NCBI GenBank assembly: GCA_946811185.2
Contig: OX328112.1
Span: forward strand, 32,271,562-32,335,561
Source: Hippopus hippopus
Lineage: Eukaryota > Mollusca > Bivalvia > Cardiida > Cardiidae
Reading direction: 5' to 3'
Length of the DNA: 64,000 bases
The position numbers were made by a program, and so were the translations under genes. Under the pieces are notes generated by a model. It had not been told where the DNA came from and ran no database searches. It worked only from the letters and a program-made list of their open reading frames with translations. Below, in pieces: positions 63,792 through 64,000 of the stretch. Within the stretch, counting starts at the first letter, position 1. Every line of letters starts with the position of its first letter.

Positions 63792-64000
63792 CCCTTTACA
63801 ACACAATCCCAACTTTTAACGACCTTGAAGAAGAATGCTTCTGAAAATATTGTGGAAAAAGGAGAAAATGCTGGTTACCAGTATTTTCTCCTTTTCCCAC
63901 AATGTTTTCTATCCTACTAAAGACAAATCTTGCCATTTGAGCAATATTAAATTTGTCGTCTGCAAATGCTTTCAACATGGGCAAGTGTAAAAATTTTTTT
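63788..64000 (+). mobile_element. MITE-A copy, cut by window edge
   Basis: TTAACCCTTTACAACACAAT start, palindrome with CCAGTATTTTC on one arm. The right terminus lies beyond the window. Confidence 0.85.

Noticed and set aside
1..64000. MITE-A hairpin as a microRNA gene
   Set aside because: The palindrome would fold well as RNA, but nothing in the sequence shows transcription and there are about 70 copies. Small-RNA data would be needed.

Overview
This 64 kb window is AT-rich eukaryotic DNA that is almost entirely mobile-element debris. I see no bacterial or phage gene organisation, no rRNA, no functional tRNA and no CRISPR array. A bivalve mollusc is the most likely source (inference). The reasons are several rolling-circle-type elements with cores of about 160 bp tandem repeats (the architecture described for bivalve 'pearl'/BIV160-type elements), tRNA-derived SINEs, a DIRS-type retrotransposon and a very heavy load of short inverted-repeat elements. 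I cannot name the species.

The dominant component, here called MITE-A, is a piggyBac-like miniature element of about 225-230 bp present in some 70 full or partial copies. It has TTAA at both ends, termini of the type CCCTTTACCACAC / GTGTGGTAAAGGG, two different half-sequences and a central perfect palindrome of about 60 bp. Copies are often inserted into each other at internal TTAA sites or joined end to end through one shared TTAA. In this table '+' means the half containing 'TTTTAACGACCC' lies at the lower coordinate. Other short families are MITE-B (about 250 bp, CATGCTCTG-type ends), MITE-C (TTAA, GATCAGACTGCAC palindrome), MITE-F (about 550 bp, TTAA), MITE-G (about 220 bp foldback, TTAA), foldback MITE-D (about 350 bp) and one MITE-E (about 610 bp).

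Rolling-circle/Helentron-like non-autonomous elements (H-A to H-F) begin near 'CAAGAG', have inverted subterminal motifs, tandem-repeat interiors and a GC-rich hairpin just before the 3' end. Several sit inside MITE-A copies, which gives a relative age order.

The main coding content is one nearly complete DIRS-type tyrosine-recombinase retrotransposon on the minus strand at 23703-28572. It has gag-like, reverse transcriptase/RNase H and recombinase regions, all decayed. Its inverted terminal repeats and an internal complementary region are still readable. Host genes are barely represented: a possible internal exon (36662-36874, minus), a possible 3' terminal exon with AATAAA (39726-39928, minus) and a broken PHD-finger sequence (42568-42789, plus) inside an inverted-repeat unit.

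Layout: 1-7 kb MITE-A clusters and a minisatellite; 7-10 kb H-A array; 10-23 kb nested MITEs and H-B/H-C elements; 23.7-28.6 kb DIRS; 28.8-41.5 kb MITEs, SINEs and a second H-A; 41.5-44.4 kb a decayed 203 bp tandem array holding the PHD unit; 44-51 kb a dense MITE-A field and an intact SINE; 51-53.3 kb a third H-A array; 53-64 kb sparser sequence with H-C, MITE-F, MITE-G and MITE-A chains.
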